Positions 1-5,891 are shown, numbered from the stretch's first letter. The stretch is DNA of 11,172 bases from Oscillospiraceae bacterium (GCA_902766855.1 CACXFE010000079.1:1-11172); one strand, 5' to 3'. A program made the numbers and translations. The notes: generated by a model from the sequence alone, not told the origin.

Positions 1-77
1 GGGGTGGAAGATGGGACTCGAACCCACGGTCTCCAGTGCCACAAACTGGCGCTTTAACCAACTAAGCTACATCCACC
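1..77 (-). tRNA. tRNA-His (anticodon GTG)
   Basis: Read on the minus strand this folds as a complete cloverleaf. The D stem is GCTT/AAGC, the anticodon stem is CCAGT/ACTGG with loop TTGTGGC (anticodon GTG, His), and the T arm carries TTCGAGT. An extra G at position 77 precedes the acceptor stem and faces a C discriminator, which is the tRNA-His identity feature (G-1:C73). The final A of CCA would lie just outside the window, so the gene is cut by at most one base. The acceptor stem has one U6-U67 mismatch by my folding. It is transcribed from its own promoter and points out of the window. Confidence 0.95.
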
Positions 78-91
78 ATAGTGCAAAGATT

Positions 92-119
92 ATTATATCA
101 CACTTTTTGTTTTTGTCAA
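92..119 (-). promoter_or_regulatory. sigma-A promoter of tRNA-His
   Basis: On the minus strand, TTGACA (119-114) and TATAAT (97-92) are separated by 16 bp. Transcription would start near 85, a few bases before the tRNA 5' end at 77. Both hexamers match consensus, as expected for a stable RNA gene. Confidence 0.85.
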
Positions 120-203
120 TAAAAAAATTCGGGAAATCGGCATCACCCGCCAAAAGGCGGAGAAATCAGGCCGGTTTCTTCTTCTTTTTCAAGAAAATAG
201 TAC

Positions 204-231
204 TTGCATTACGGTAAAAATATGGTAAAAT
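204..231 (+). promoter_or_regulatory. promoter of the pduL-hemW operon
   Basis: TTGCAT (204-209) and TAAAAT (226-231) with a 16-bp spacer lie about 36 bp upstream of pduL. Each hexamer is one base from consensus. Upstream, between the two divergent promoters, a small hairpin (CCGCC-AAAA-GGCGG, 147-160) is visible with no U-tract; I assign it no role. Confidence 0.6.
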
Positions 232-267
232 AATAGTCGTAATATATAAGACAAAGGAGTCCTTTCA

Positions 268-840
268 ATGGCAAAAGAAGTGTTAGTTGAAATATCCGCA
301 CGGCATGTGCATGTAACGGAAGAGGCGTTGGAGATCCTGTTCGGCAAGGGGCATAAACTCACTCCGAAAAAGGATCTTTCTCAACCCGGGCAGTTTGCCT
401 GTGAGGAAAAAGTGATGGTCGTAGGCCCGAAATCACAGTTAAAGGCCTCGATTTTAGGCCCCACACGCCCTGAAAACCAAGTGGAACTTTCTTTGACCGA
501 CGCACGCTCCATCGGCGTGACCGCACCGATCAGAGAATCGGGCGATGTGAAAGGCTCGGGCGCTTGCAAACTGGTAGGCCCGGCAGGGGAATTGGAATTG
601 ACCGAAGGCGTTATCGCCGCGAAGCGCCATGTTCATATGACGCCGGAAGACGCGGAAAAATACGGCATTCAGGATAAACAAATCGTTTCCGTGAAAATCC
701 CGACAGAGGGCAGAGCCTTGATTTTTGATGATGTGGTCGCCCGCGTCAGCACCAAATATAAACTTGCCATGCACATTGATACCGACGAGGCAAACGCCGC
801 CGCTGTGCCGGGCAGTTGCATCGGTGAGATTCTTGACTGA
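268..840 (+). CDS. pduL: phosphate propanoyltransferase (PduL-type phosphotransacylase)
   Basis: PduL exchanges CoA for phosphate on acetyl- or propionyl-CoA, giving acyl-phosphate for ATP formation by an acetate/propionate kinase. The 190-residue protein shows both family halves: an N-terminal SARHVHV motif (His13, His15) and a second AKRHVHM motif (His121, His123). These are the histidine pairs that bind the zinc ions of the active site in this family. The segment LGPTRPENQVELSLTDAR (64-80) and MHIDTDEANAA near the C-terminus are also typical. The protein starts directly at the catalytic domain, with no N-terminal extension of the kind that targets PduL to microcompartments, and no shell or diol dehydratase gene is nearby. 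It is therefore probably a cytosolic general phosphotransacetylase. Start: AAAGGAG at 253-259, 8 bases before ATG. First gene of an operon; hemW overlaps its 3' end. Confidence 0.93.
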   Translation: MAKEVLVEISARHVHVTEEALEILFGKGHKLTPKKDLSQPGQFACEEKVMVVGPKSQLKASILGPTRPENQVELSLTDARSIGVTAPIRESGDVKGSGACKLVGPAGELELTEGVIAAKRHVHMTPEDAEKYGIQDKQIVSVKIPTEGRALIFDDVVARVSTKYKLAMHIDTDEANAAAVPGSCIGEILD

Positions 841-1969
841 TCCCAAAGCAATCGGCCTGTATCTTCATGTTCCGTTTTGTGAGAAGAAGTGCGCATATTG
901 CGACTTTTATTCTTCTTTCGTAACAGAAGACCTGCTTGATGCGTATGAAAAGCGATTGATCAGGGTGATTTATGAATGGGGCGGTCGGGTTGACCGCCCC
1001 ATTCGCACTGTCTACTTCGGCGGGGGAACGCCTTCGCTGCTCGGGAGGCGCTTGCCCGGCGTGATGCAGGCGGTGCGGGAAGCCTTTGCCCTTTTGCCGC
1101 AAGCGGAGATCACGCTGGAAATGAACCCCGGAAACCGGGTGGAACCCGTGTTGGAAAACGCCCGAAAAGCCGGCGTGAACCGCCTTTCCATCGGGGCGCA
1201 AAGCGGCGACGATCAGGTGCTTGCTCTGCTTGGCAGGCGGCATACGGCGGCCGATACGCTTTTTTGTGTTGCCGAGGCCAGAAAAGCGGGATTTCACAAT
1301 CTTTCGCTGGATCTGATGCTGGGGCTGCCGCACTCCACCCGCGAATCTCTGCGAAAAGACGCGGAGTTTTTGCTCGCCGCCGCGCCGGAGCATCTTTCGG
1401 CCTATCTTTTAAAGATCGAGCCGAATACGCTTTTTGCGCGCAAGCGGGCGGAACTTTTGCTCCCGGATGAGGATGAACAGGCGGAACAGTATCTTTTGCT
1501 GTGCGAAATCCTGCGGGAAAACGGCTGGCGGCATTACGAAATTTCGAATTTTTGCCGGGAAGGGTTTGAAAGCCGCCATAACATAATTTATTGGCGGGAT
1601 GAAGAATATCTCGGCATAGGCCCTTCCGCGCATTCTTTTTTGAACGGCAAGCGGTTTTATTATCCACGCGATCTGCGCGCCTTTTTAAAAGGAAACCGGC
1701 CGTTGCCGGATGGAGAGGGCGGCGGATGGGAAGAGTATATCATGCTGGCGCTTCGGCTCAAAGAAGGGCTGGTGTTTTCCCGCTTGCAGGAGCGATTCGG
1801 AAAGCGGCCGGGCGCGGCGGCAGCCGAGCGGCTGGCGCCTTACCGAAAAGCCGGATTGTTGACTTTGGATGAGCGGTCGATCGCCTTGACCGAGCGCGGG
1901 ATGCTGGTTTCCAACAGCCTGATCACGGAAATTTTAAACATTTTAGGAAAAGACGGTGAACCGATATGA
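824..1969 (+). CDS. hemW: radical SAM heme chaperone HemW
   Basis: HemW is a radical SAM-fold protein that binds heme and delivers it to acceptor proteins; it was long misnamed oxygen-independent coproporphyrinogen oxidase. The cluster motif CEKKCAYCDF (Cys19, 23, 26) follows the HemW pattern, without the fourth cysteine of true HemN. GGGTP at 66-70 is the SAM-binding glycine motif. Later family signatures are NRLSIGAQSGDD, LSLDLMLGLP, YEISNF and the stretch ending EYLGIGPSAHSF. With this start it has 381 residues, the usual length. The start is not ATG: GTG at 824 (17-base overlap with pduL) or TTG at 833 (8-base overlap, with GGTGAG just upstream) both fit; an ATG at 725 would add about 33 unrelated residues lying entirely within pduL. 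Translation is probably coupled to pduL. The 3' end overlaps the next gene by ATGA. Confidence 0.92.
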   Translation: MRFLTDPKAIGLYLHVPFCEKKCAYCDFYSSFVTEDLLDAYEKRLIRVIYEWGGRVDRPIRTVYFGGGTPSLLGRRLPGVMQAVREAFALLPQAEITLEMNPGNRVEPVLENARKAGVNRLSIGAQSGDDQVLALLGRRHTAADTLFCVAEARKAGFHNLSLDLMLGLPHSTRESLRKDAEFLLAAAPEHLSAYLLKIEPNTLFARKRAELLLPDEDEQAEQYLLLCEILRENGWRHYEISNFCREGFESRHNIIYWRDEEYLGIGPSAHSFLNGKRFYYPRDLRAFLKGNRPLPDGEGGGWEEYIMLALRLKEGLVFSRLQERFGKRPGAAAAERLAPYRKAGLLTLDERSIALTERGMLVSNSLITEILNILGKDGEPI

Positions 1970-2571
1970 GAACATTGAAAATCCATTTGATCCGCCACGG
2001 CGCGACCGACGCCAACGCTCAAAGCCGATATATCGGGTGCAGAACGGATCTGCCCCTTTCCCCGGAGGGCGTGAATGAATTGCGGGCGTTAAGGGAGGAA
2101 CTGGATTATCCCGCGATCGACTGCCTGTATGCCAGCCCCATGCTGCGCTGCCGCCAAACGGCGGCGGTGTTGTTCCCGGGGGAGGAGATCAATGCCGTAA
2201 GCGATCTGCGGGAGTATGATTTCGGCAGTTTTGAAGGAAAGACCGCCGAAGAATTGGAAAGCGATCCGCATTTTTTGCCGTGGGCTTCGGGGAAATTGAC
2301 CGCGCCGCCCGGCGGGGAGGAAAACAGCGAGTTTATCAAGCGCCTCTGCGTGGGACTGCATAAAATCGTAACCGATATGCTGGAAGAAGAAAAGCATTCC
2401 GCCGGGGTGATCATGCACGGCGGTGCCATGATGATGCTGCTCGCCGCCACGGCGGTGCCGCGCCTCCGCCCCGTGGAGTGGACTTGCGATAACGGCAGGG
2501 GATATTCTTTGCTGGTGACCCCGTCCCTTTATCATAAAAGCGGCGTGGTGGAAGTTTTCGACAGAATATAA
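1966..2571 (+). CDS. histidine phosphatase family protein (phosphoglycerate mutase-like)
   Basis: Branch 1 histidine phosphatase of 201 residues. The phosphorylated histidine lies in LIRHGATD (Arg10, His11, Gly12). Arg61 in SPMLRCRQTA, Glu83 in LREYDFGSFEG and the second histidine in VIMHGGAM (His151) complete the expected active site. The family covers phosphoglycerate mutases, alpha-ribazole phosphatase (CobC) and many small-molecule phosphatases. The substrate cannot be read from this sequence, and no cobalamin genes are nearby to support CobC. It starts at the ATG of an ATGA overlap with hemW, so it is translationally coupled and is the last gene of the pduL operon; a bidirectional terminator follows 31 bases after the stop. 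Confidence 0.88.
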   Translation: MRTLKIHLIRHGATDANAQSRYIGCRTDLPLSPEGVNELRALREELDYPAIDCLYASPMLRCRQTAAVLFPGEEINAVSDLREYDFGSFEGKTAEELESDPHFLPWASGKLTAPPGGEENSEFIKRLCVGLHKIVTDMLEEEKHSAGVIMHGGAMMMLLAATAVPRLRPVEWTCDNGRGYSLLVTPSLYHKSGVVEVFDRI

Positions 2572-2602
2572 GGCGATCAAGCAGGTTTAAAACATAAAAA
2601 AT

Positions 2603-2632
2603 GAAGCCTGCGGCGTTTCTTCCGCAGGCTTC
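2603..2632. terminator. bidirectional intrinsic terminator
   Basis: A perfect 11-bp stem (GAAGCCTGCGG / CCGCAGGCTTC) with an 8-base loop. On the minus strand it is followed by ATTTTTTATG (U-tract 2601-2596), a textbook terminator for the small RNA described below. On the plus strand it is followed by a looser T-rich stretch up to about 2650 and would end the pduL-hemW-phosphatase operon. Confidence 0.88.
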
Positions 2633-2671
2633 CCTTTATATGAATTTTTTCAATTTTTATATCGAGGGGTG

Positions 2672-2698
2672 CTATCCGCACCGATTTGAATTGTACAT
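2672..2698 (-). CDS. mini-ORF 5 (8 codons)
   Basis: ATG start with AGGGTGAG 4 bases upstream, TAG stop; peptide MYNSNRCG. The 3' half and stop lie in the GGTGC/GCACC hairpin (2682-2668). Confidence 0.3.
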   Translation of the reverse strand: MYNSNRCG

Positions 2699-2717
2699 TG
2701 GTCTCACCCTAATCAAG

Positions 2718-2747
2718 TTATTTCAAATGAATTCTCCTGATGATCAT
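2718..2747 (-). CDS. mini-ORF 4 (9 codons)
   Basis: ATG start with AAAGGTG 6 bases upstream, TAA stop; peptide MIIRRIHLK. It contains an internal AGGAG (2738-2734) 7 bases before an in-frame TTG AAA TAA, a possible second, two-codon start. Confidence 0.3.
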   Translation of the reverse strand: MIIRRIHLK

Positions 2748-2790
2748 AGTTTTCACCTTTTTTTGGGATTTTTTGCTCCATAAGAGGTTG

Positions 2791-2802
2791 TCAAAGGGTC
2801 AT
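2791..2802 (-). CDS. mini-ORF 3 (Met-Thr-Leu-stop minigene)
   Basis: ATG ACC CTT TGA with the best ribosome site of the set, AAGGAG (2814-2809), 6 bases upstream. Three codons. Followed at once by the ACCTCTT segment that could pair with the site of mini-ORF 1. Confidence 0.3.
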   Translation of the reverse strand: MTL

Positions 2803-2847
2803 CGGATTCTCCTTTTGCCTTGATTTTGTTGTCGCGTTGCCAAGATC

Positions 2848-2856
2848 TTACTTCAT
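2848..2856 (-). CDS. mini-ORF 2 (Met-Lys-stop minigene)
   Basis: ATG AAG TAA with CGGTGAG 4 bases upstream. A two-codon minigene; comparable two-codon ORFs (lambda bar RNA) are known to cause peptidyl-tRNA drop-off. The site may be masked by CACCG at 2897-2893, which can pair with CGGTG. Confidence 0.25.
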   Translation of the reverse strand: MK

Positions 2857-2871
2857 GGGACTCACCGCTTT

Positions 2872-2913
2872 CTATTGATTCTTTTCACTGTCCGGTGGTA
2901 CTTCCGTTTTCAC
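2872..2913 (-). CDS. mini-ORF 1 of the small RNA (13 codons)
   Basis: GTG start, AGAGGTG site 5 bases upstream, TAG stop; peptide MKTEVPPDSEKNQ. The start codon lies in a small GAAA-loop hairpin. Charged and without a membrane segment, so not a typical type I toxin. Whether it is translated is unknown. Confidence 0.3.
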   Translation of the reverse strand: MKTEVPPDSEKNQ

Positions 2914-2942
2914 GGTTTCACCTCTCTCTTGTTTCTGGCTTT

Positions 2943-2971
2943 ATTATACTGTATATTTAATAGTTTGTCAA
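2943..2971 (-). promoter_or_regulatory. perfect-consensus sigma-A promoter of the small RNA
   Basis: TTGACA (2971-2966), a 17-bp spacer and TATAAT (2948-2943): both hexamers and the spacer are ideal. Immediately upstream on this strand is a long A/T-rich tract with A- and T-runs (about 2975-3040) that could act as an UP element. This is the strongest promoter in the window by inspection. Confidence 0.9.
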
Positions 2972-3065
2972 GTACTTTTTCAAAAAAATTAGTGAAATTA
3001 ACAAATTGTTCAAATTTTTTGCAAGTTGCTTTTTTTATTCTGTGTTTTGTTAAGGAGGAATGATG

Positions 3066-4946
3066 ATGCGCCCGATGATGCCCCCGCCCGCCGGAATGCG
3101 CGGCCCGATGCGATTAGGCGGCCCGCGTGGATTTTTAACCGAAGAGGAAAAACAAAATCGCCCTACTGTCAACGCCGCGCTGCTCAAACGCATCCTGCGG
3201 TACTTGTTGCCGTACAAATGGCAGTTTCTCGCGGTGTTTGCCGCGCTGATCGTGTCCGCCGTGTTGGGGTTGTTTCCGGCTATCATAACCGGCCGTATCG
3301 TGGATGCGATCGTCAGCAACGACCGGAATCTCCGTTCTTTACTTCAACTGGTTCTGTTGGCCTTTTTTGTACTTGCGGGCGCTCAGGTTATCTCGGTTTT
3401 GGAGCAATATATCAATTCCTGGATCTCGCAAAAAATCATTTATGATATGCGCAATCAGATGTACGATCATTTGCAGCATATGCCGCACGCCTTTTTCACC
3501 GGGGAGAAGCAGGGCGACATCATCACAAGGCTGAACAGCGATATCAACGGCGTCAGTTCGGTGATTTCCGGCGTGTTGACCTCTCTGATCAGCAATACCT
3601 TGACCGTGGCGACCTGCGTGTTCACGCTTTTCTGGACGGATTGGCGGCTTGCGGTTGTGGGGCTGCTGGTATTGCCGCTGTTGATTTTGCCCACCCGTGC
3701 GGTCGGGAAAAAGCGGTGGAAGTTGGTCAGTGAAGCGCAGGCAAAACAGGATGAACTGAATCAGCGTGTAGAGGAAACCCTGTCGGTCAGCGGCTCGATG
3801 CTGGTGAAACTGTTCACCAAGGAAAAAGAGGAATATGAAAAGTATCGCGCGGTCAATCACGAAGCCACCGCCATCACGATCAGAGAGCAGCGGGCGGGCA
3901 GTTGGTTTCATGTGTTTTTGGGAATGTTTATCCAAATTGCTCCGCTTTTGATTTATTTTGCCGGCGGGTTTCTGATCATCGGCGGGCGGGACGCCGGGCT
4001 TACCGTTGGGGATGTTTCCATTGTGGTGGCATTGGTCAACCGTTTATACCAGCCGGTGCGGATGCTGTTGAATTTACAGGTGGATTTTGTGCGATCTTTG
4101 GCGCTGTTTTCCCGGATTTTTGAAATGCTTGACCGCCCGGTCGGGATTGAGAACCCCGCGCACCCGCAATGCCCGCCGCTTGAACGGTGCGATATTGTCT
4201 TTTCGGATGTGCATTTTTCTTATGAAGGCACCAAGGAAGTGCTGAAAGGAATTGATTTCACCGTGCCGAACGGGAAAATGGTGGCGATCGTAGGTACCTC
4301 GGGCGCAGGGAAATCCACTGTGATCGGGATGATCCCGCGGCTGTATGATGTTTCGGCGGGCGCGGTCAGGATCGGGCAGACCGATGTGCGGGATTTTGAT
4401 CTTGCGTATCTTCGCCGGCAGATCGGCATGGTCACGCAGGATACCTACCTGTTCAACGGCACGATTTTGGAAAATCTGTTGTATGCGAAATCCGACGCGG
4501 CGATGGAAGAAATCGAAAACGCCTGCAAAATCGCAAATATTTATGATTTTATTATGGGATTGCCCGAACGGTTCGACACGGTGGTGGGAAACCGGGGGTT
4601 GAAACTTTCCGGCGGCGAAAAACAGCGGGTTTCGATCGCGCGCGCCGTGCTGAAAGATCCCCGCATTCTGATTCTGGATGAAGCCACTTCTTCACTGGAC
4701 TCGATCTCTGAAAATCTGATCCAGGAATCTCTGCGCACGGTGATGCGGGGCAGAACCAGCCTGGTGATCGCGCACCGGCTTTCCACCGTGATCGCTGCCG
4801 ACCGGATCATGGTGATGGAAGAGGGGCGCATCACCGAAACCGGCACGCATGAGGAGTTGCTCACCAAGAGTGCGAAATACAAAGAATTGTATGAAACGCA
4901 GTTCAAGCGCGTGCTGGATTATGAAAAATCCCGCCAAAACGCATAA
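3066..4946 (+). CDS. ABC transporter half-transporter (exporter type, permease fused to ATPase)
   Basis: A type IV ABC exporter of MsbA/LmrA layout, 626 residues. A Pro/Met/Arg-rich cytosolic N-terminus (about 1-22) is followed by the transmembrane domain (helices near 52-72, 94-112, 165-211 and 278-330) and the nucleotide-binding domain (about 385-620). The ATPase motifs are intact: Walker A GTSGAGKST from 410, Q-loop Gln458, signature LSGGE 514-518, Walker B Asp538 with catalytic Glu539, and switch His570. With all catalytic residues present and no second ABC gene alongside, a homodimer is likely. The substrate is unknown; relatives export lipids, drugs or peptides. Three ATGs stand in a row at 3060, 3063 and 3066; AGGAGG ends at 3058, so 3066 (7-base gap) is the best start and 3060 (1 base) the worst. 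No clear promoter is seen directly upstream. Confidence 0.92.
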   Translation: MRPMMPPPAGMRGPMRLGGPRGFLTEEEKQNRPTVNAALLKRILRYLLPYKWQFLAVFAALIVSAVLGLFPAIITGRIVDAIVSNDRNLRSLLQLVLLAFFVLAGAQVISVLEQYINSWISQKIIYDMRNQMYDHLQHMPHAFFTGEKQGDIITRLNSDINGVSSVISGVLTSLISNTLTVATCVFTLFWTDWRLAVVGLLVLPLLILPTRAVGKKRWKLVSEAQAKQDELNQRVEETLSVSGSMLVKLFTKEKEEYEKYRAVNHEATAITIREQRAGSWFHVFLGMFIQIAPLLIYFAGGFLIIGGRDAGLTVGDVSIVVALVNRLYQPVRMLLNLQVDFVRSLALFSRIFEMLDRPVGIENPAHPQCPPLERCDIVFSDVHFSYEGTKEVLKGIDFTVPNGKMVAIVGTSGAGKSTVIGMIPRLYDVSAGAVRIGQTDVRDFDLAYLRRQIGMVTQDTYLFNGTILENLLYAKSDAAMEEIENACKIANIYDFIMGLPERFDTVVGNRGLKLSGGEKQRVSIARAVLKDPRILILDEATSSLDSISENLIQESLRTVMRGRTSLVIAHRLSTVIAADRIMVMEEGRITETGTHEELLTKSAKYKELYETQFKRVLDYEKSRQNA

Positions 4947-4971
4947 AAGTTTGAAAAAATGCAAAAAATCC

Positions 4972-5000
4972 TTGCAAAATCATGATGCTTGTGATATAAT
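4972..5000 (+). promoter_or_regulatory. promoter of rpsB-tsf
   Basis: TTGCAA (4972-4977), 17-bp spacer, TATAAT (4995-5000), with an extended -10 TG at 4992-4993. Starts transcription near 5007, giving a leader of about 114 bases before rpsB. It begins 25 bases after the ABC transporter stop, with no terminator between them. Confidence 0.88.
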
Positions 5001-5006
5001 TATTCG

Positions 5007-5120
5007 GCTGTGCAAGGCACAGTAAATAATACACACATTCCGTCCGGTGGAGGAAAGGTGCCGCTTGCGGTTCCCTGCACTGCTGCGGCGGGATGGAGGA
5101 GTAACCTTGGAGGAATGAAA
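5007..5120 (+). promoter_or_regulatory. structured rpsB leader, candidate autoregulatory region
   Basis: The transcript opens with hairpin CTGTGC-AAG-GCACAG (5008-5022). Further on, GCCGC (5060-5064) can pair with GCGGC (about 5085-5089). Three GGAGG-like sites occur, at about 5049-5053, 5096-5100 and 5109-5113; only the last has the right distance from the rpsB ATG. The first lies before an in-frame GTG (5058), the second inside a tiny ATG GAG GAG TAA ORF (5093-5104). Many bacteria autoregulate S2 through its leader; that it happens here is inference, and I do not recognise this leader as a named motif. Confidence 0.45.
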
Positions 5121-5891
5121 ATGCCAGCAGTAGTATCAATGAAACAGCTGCTCGAAGCGGGTGTTCATTTCGGACATCAGACGAGACGCTGGAACCCGAA
5201 AATGGCGGAGTACATTTTCACGGAACGGAACGGGATCTATATTATTGACCTGCAAAAAACGGTCAAGAAATTGAACGAGGCGTATATGTTCGCCCGTGAC
5301 ATTGCCGCGGAAGGCGATGACATCCTGTTCGTAGGCACCAAAAAGCAAGCGCAGGATTCCATTAAAGAGGAAGCCGAGCATTGCGGAATGCCGTATGTCA
5401 ACGCGCGTTGGCTGGGCGGTATGCTCACCAACTTCACCACGATCCGCACCCGGATCGCGCGGCTCAATCAGTTGCGCACCATGCGGGACGACGGCACTTT
5501 TGAACTTCTTCCCAAAAAAGAAGTGATCAAACTCAATCTGGAAATCGAAAAATTAGAGAAATTCCTCGGCGGTATTCAGGAGATGAAGAAACTCCCCGGC
5601 GCGCTCTTTATTGTAGACCCGCGCAAGGAAAGAATCGCCGTTGCGGAAGCCAAAAAACTCGGCATTCCGATCATTGCCATTGTGGATACCAACTGCGATC
5701 CGGATGAGATCGACGCGGTGATCCCCGGTAATGACGATGCGATCCGTGCGGTCAAATTGATCGCGGAAACCATGGCTGCCGCCGTGATCGAAGGCAGACA
5801 GGGGAACGATATGGGCTCTGCCGCGGCAGACGAGCCGGAAGAAACCGAAGAAACCGCCGAAGAAGTTTCCGAGGAAGAAGCCGCTGAATAA
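5121..5891 (+). CDS. rpsB: 30S ribosomal protein S2
   Basis: S2 is a 30S subunit protein that binds late in assembly near S1 and the anti-Shine-Dalgarno region. The 256-residue protein begins MPAVVSMKQLLEAGVHFGHQ, continues RRWNPKM and carries the family stretches VGTKKQAQ, RWLGGMLTNF, LPGALFIVDPRKE and IVDTNCDPDEID. The C-terminus is an acidic tail rich in Glu, Ala and Thr (about 233-256), common in firmicute S2. Two ATGs are possible, 5115 and 5121; GGAGG at 5109-5113 is only 1 base from the first and 7 from the second, and the second gives the usual S2 N-terminus. It forms the conserved rpsB-tsf pair with the next gene. Confidence 0.97.
   Translation: MPAVVSMKQLLEAGVHFGHQTRRWNPKMAEYIFTERNGIYIIDLQKTVKKLNEAYMFARDIAAEGDDILFVGTKKQAQDSIKEEAEHCGMPYVNARWLGGMLTNFTTIRTRIARLNQLRTMRDDGTFELLPKKEVIKLNLEIEKLEKFLGGIQEMKKLPGALFIVDPRKERIAVAEAKKLGIPIIAIVDTNCDPDEIDAVIPGNDDAIRAVKLIAETMAAAVIEGRQGNDMGSAAADEPEETEETAEEVSEEEAAE

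Larger units (their letters stand above)
2696..2922 (-). repeat. degenerate ~55-nt tandem modules (SD core + start codon)
   Basis: Aligned cores, 5' to 3' on the minus strand: GGTGAAACCGTG (2922), GGTGAGTCCCATG (2866), GGAGAATCCGATG (2812), GGTGAAAACTATG (2757), GGTGAGACCAATG (2708). The shared pattern is GGWGARWCCNATG, with one base missing in copy 1 and C8 changed in copy 4. A possible sixth, off-phase copy is GGAGAATTC at 2737, followed by TTG AAA TAA. Between cores the sequence is A-rich and poorly conserved; GACA followed by an A-run recurs in the first three modules. This looks like old tandem duplication with the core retained, or convergent selection for the core. Confidence 0.6.
2596..2936 (-). 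ncRNA. unrecognised ~340-nt RNA with an array of Shine-Dalgarno/mini-ORF modules
   Basis: The minus strand has a full transcription unit in an otherwise gene-free 494-base gap: a perfect promoter (2971-2943), a predicted start near 2936 and a perfect terminator ending at 2596. Inside, five Shine-Dalgarno-like cores occur, each followed at 4-9 bases by ATG or GTG. First bases are at 2922, 2866, 2812, 2757 and 2708, so spacings are 56, 54, 55 and 49 bases. The ORFs they open are only 13, 2, 3, 9 and 8 codons long. Local structure includes CCGT-GAAA-ACGG (2915-2904) around the first start codon and GGTGC-GGATA-GCACC (2682-2668) over the last stop. The segment ACCTCTT (2788-2782) can pair with GAGAGGT of the first ribosome site. 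Motifs of RNase P RNA, tmRNA, SRP RNA and 6S RNA are not seen. The transcription unit is well supported; the function is unknown. Confidence 0.72.

Noticed and set aside
268..840. pduL as part of a propanediol-utilisation microcompartment locus
   Set aside because: No shell proteins, diol dehydratase or targeting extension are present; neighbours are hemW and a phosphatase.
824..1969. Oxygen-independent coproporphyrinogen III oxidase (HemN)
   Set aside because: The cluster motif is CxxxCxxC without the extra cysteine of HemN; the overall pattern is HemW.
1966..2571. Histidine phosphatase as alpha-ribazole phosphatase CobC
   Set aside because: The active site fits the whole superfamily and no cobalamin biosynthesis gene is in view, so the specific name is not justified.
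2713..2781. A 22-codon minus-strand ORF (starts MEQKIPKKGEN) inside the small RNA
   Set aside because: It has no ribosome site (the bases before it are the anti-SD-like ACCTCTT) and overlaps mini-ORF 4 in another frame.
2601..2783. Plus-strand ORF of about 60 codons in the gap
   Set aside because: It begins in the terminator, has no ribosome site, and lies antisense to the well-supported small RNA.
2596..2936. Small RNA as RNase P RNA, tmRNA, SRP RNA or 6S RNA
   Set aside because: Length suits some of these, but GAGGAAAGTCC (RNase P), a tRNA-like domain (tmRNA), the SRP Alu/tetraloop core and a long 6S bulged helix are all absent.
2596..2936. Small RNA as a CsrB/RsmZ-type sponge of CsrA
   Set aside because: Most cores read GGTGA, not the GGA in hairpin loops that CsrA binds, and each is placed before a start codon, which CsrA binding would not need.
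2875..3063. Plus-strand hydrophobic ORF of about 62 codons before the ABC transporter
   Set aside because: Hydrophobicity comes from T-rich codons of the small RNA promoter region; no ribosome site, and its end runs into the transporter's start region.
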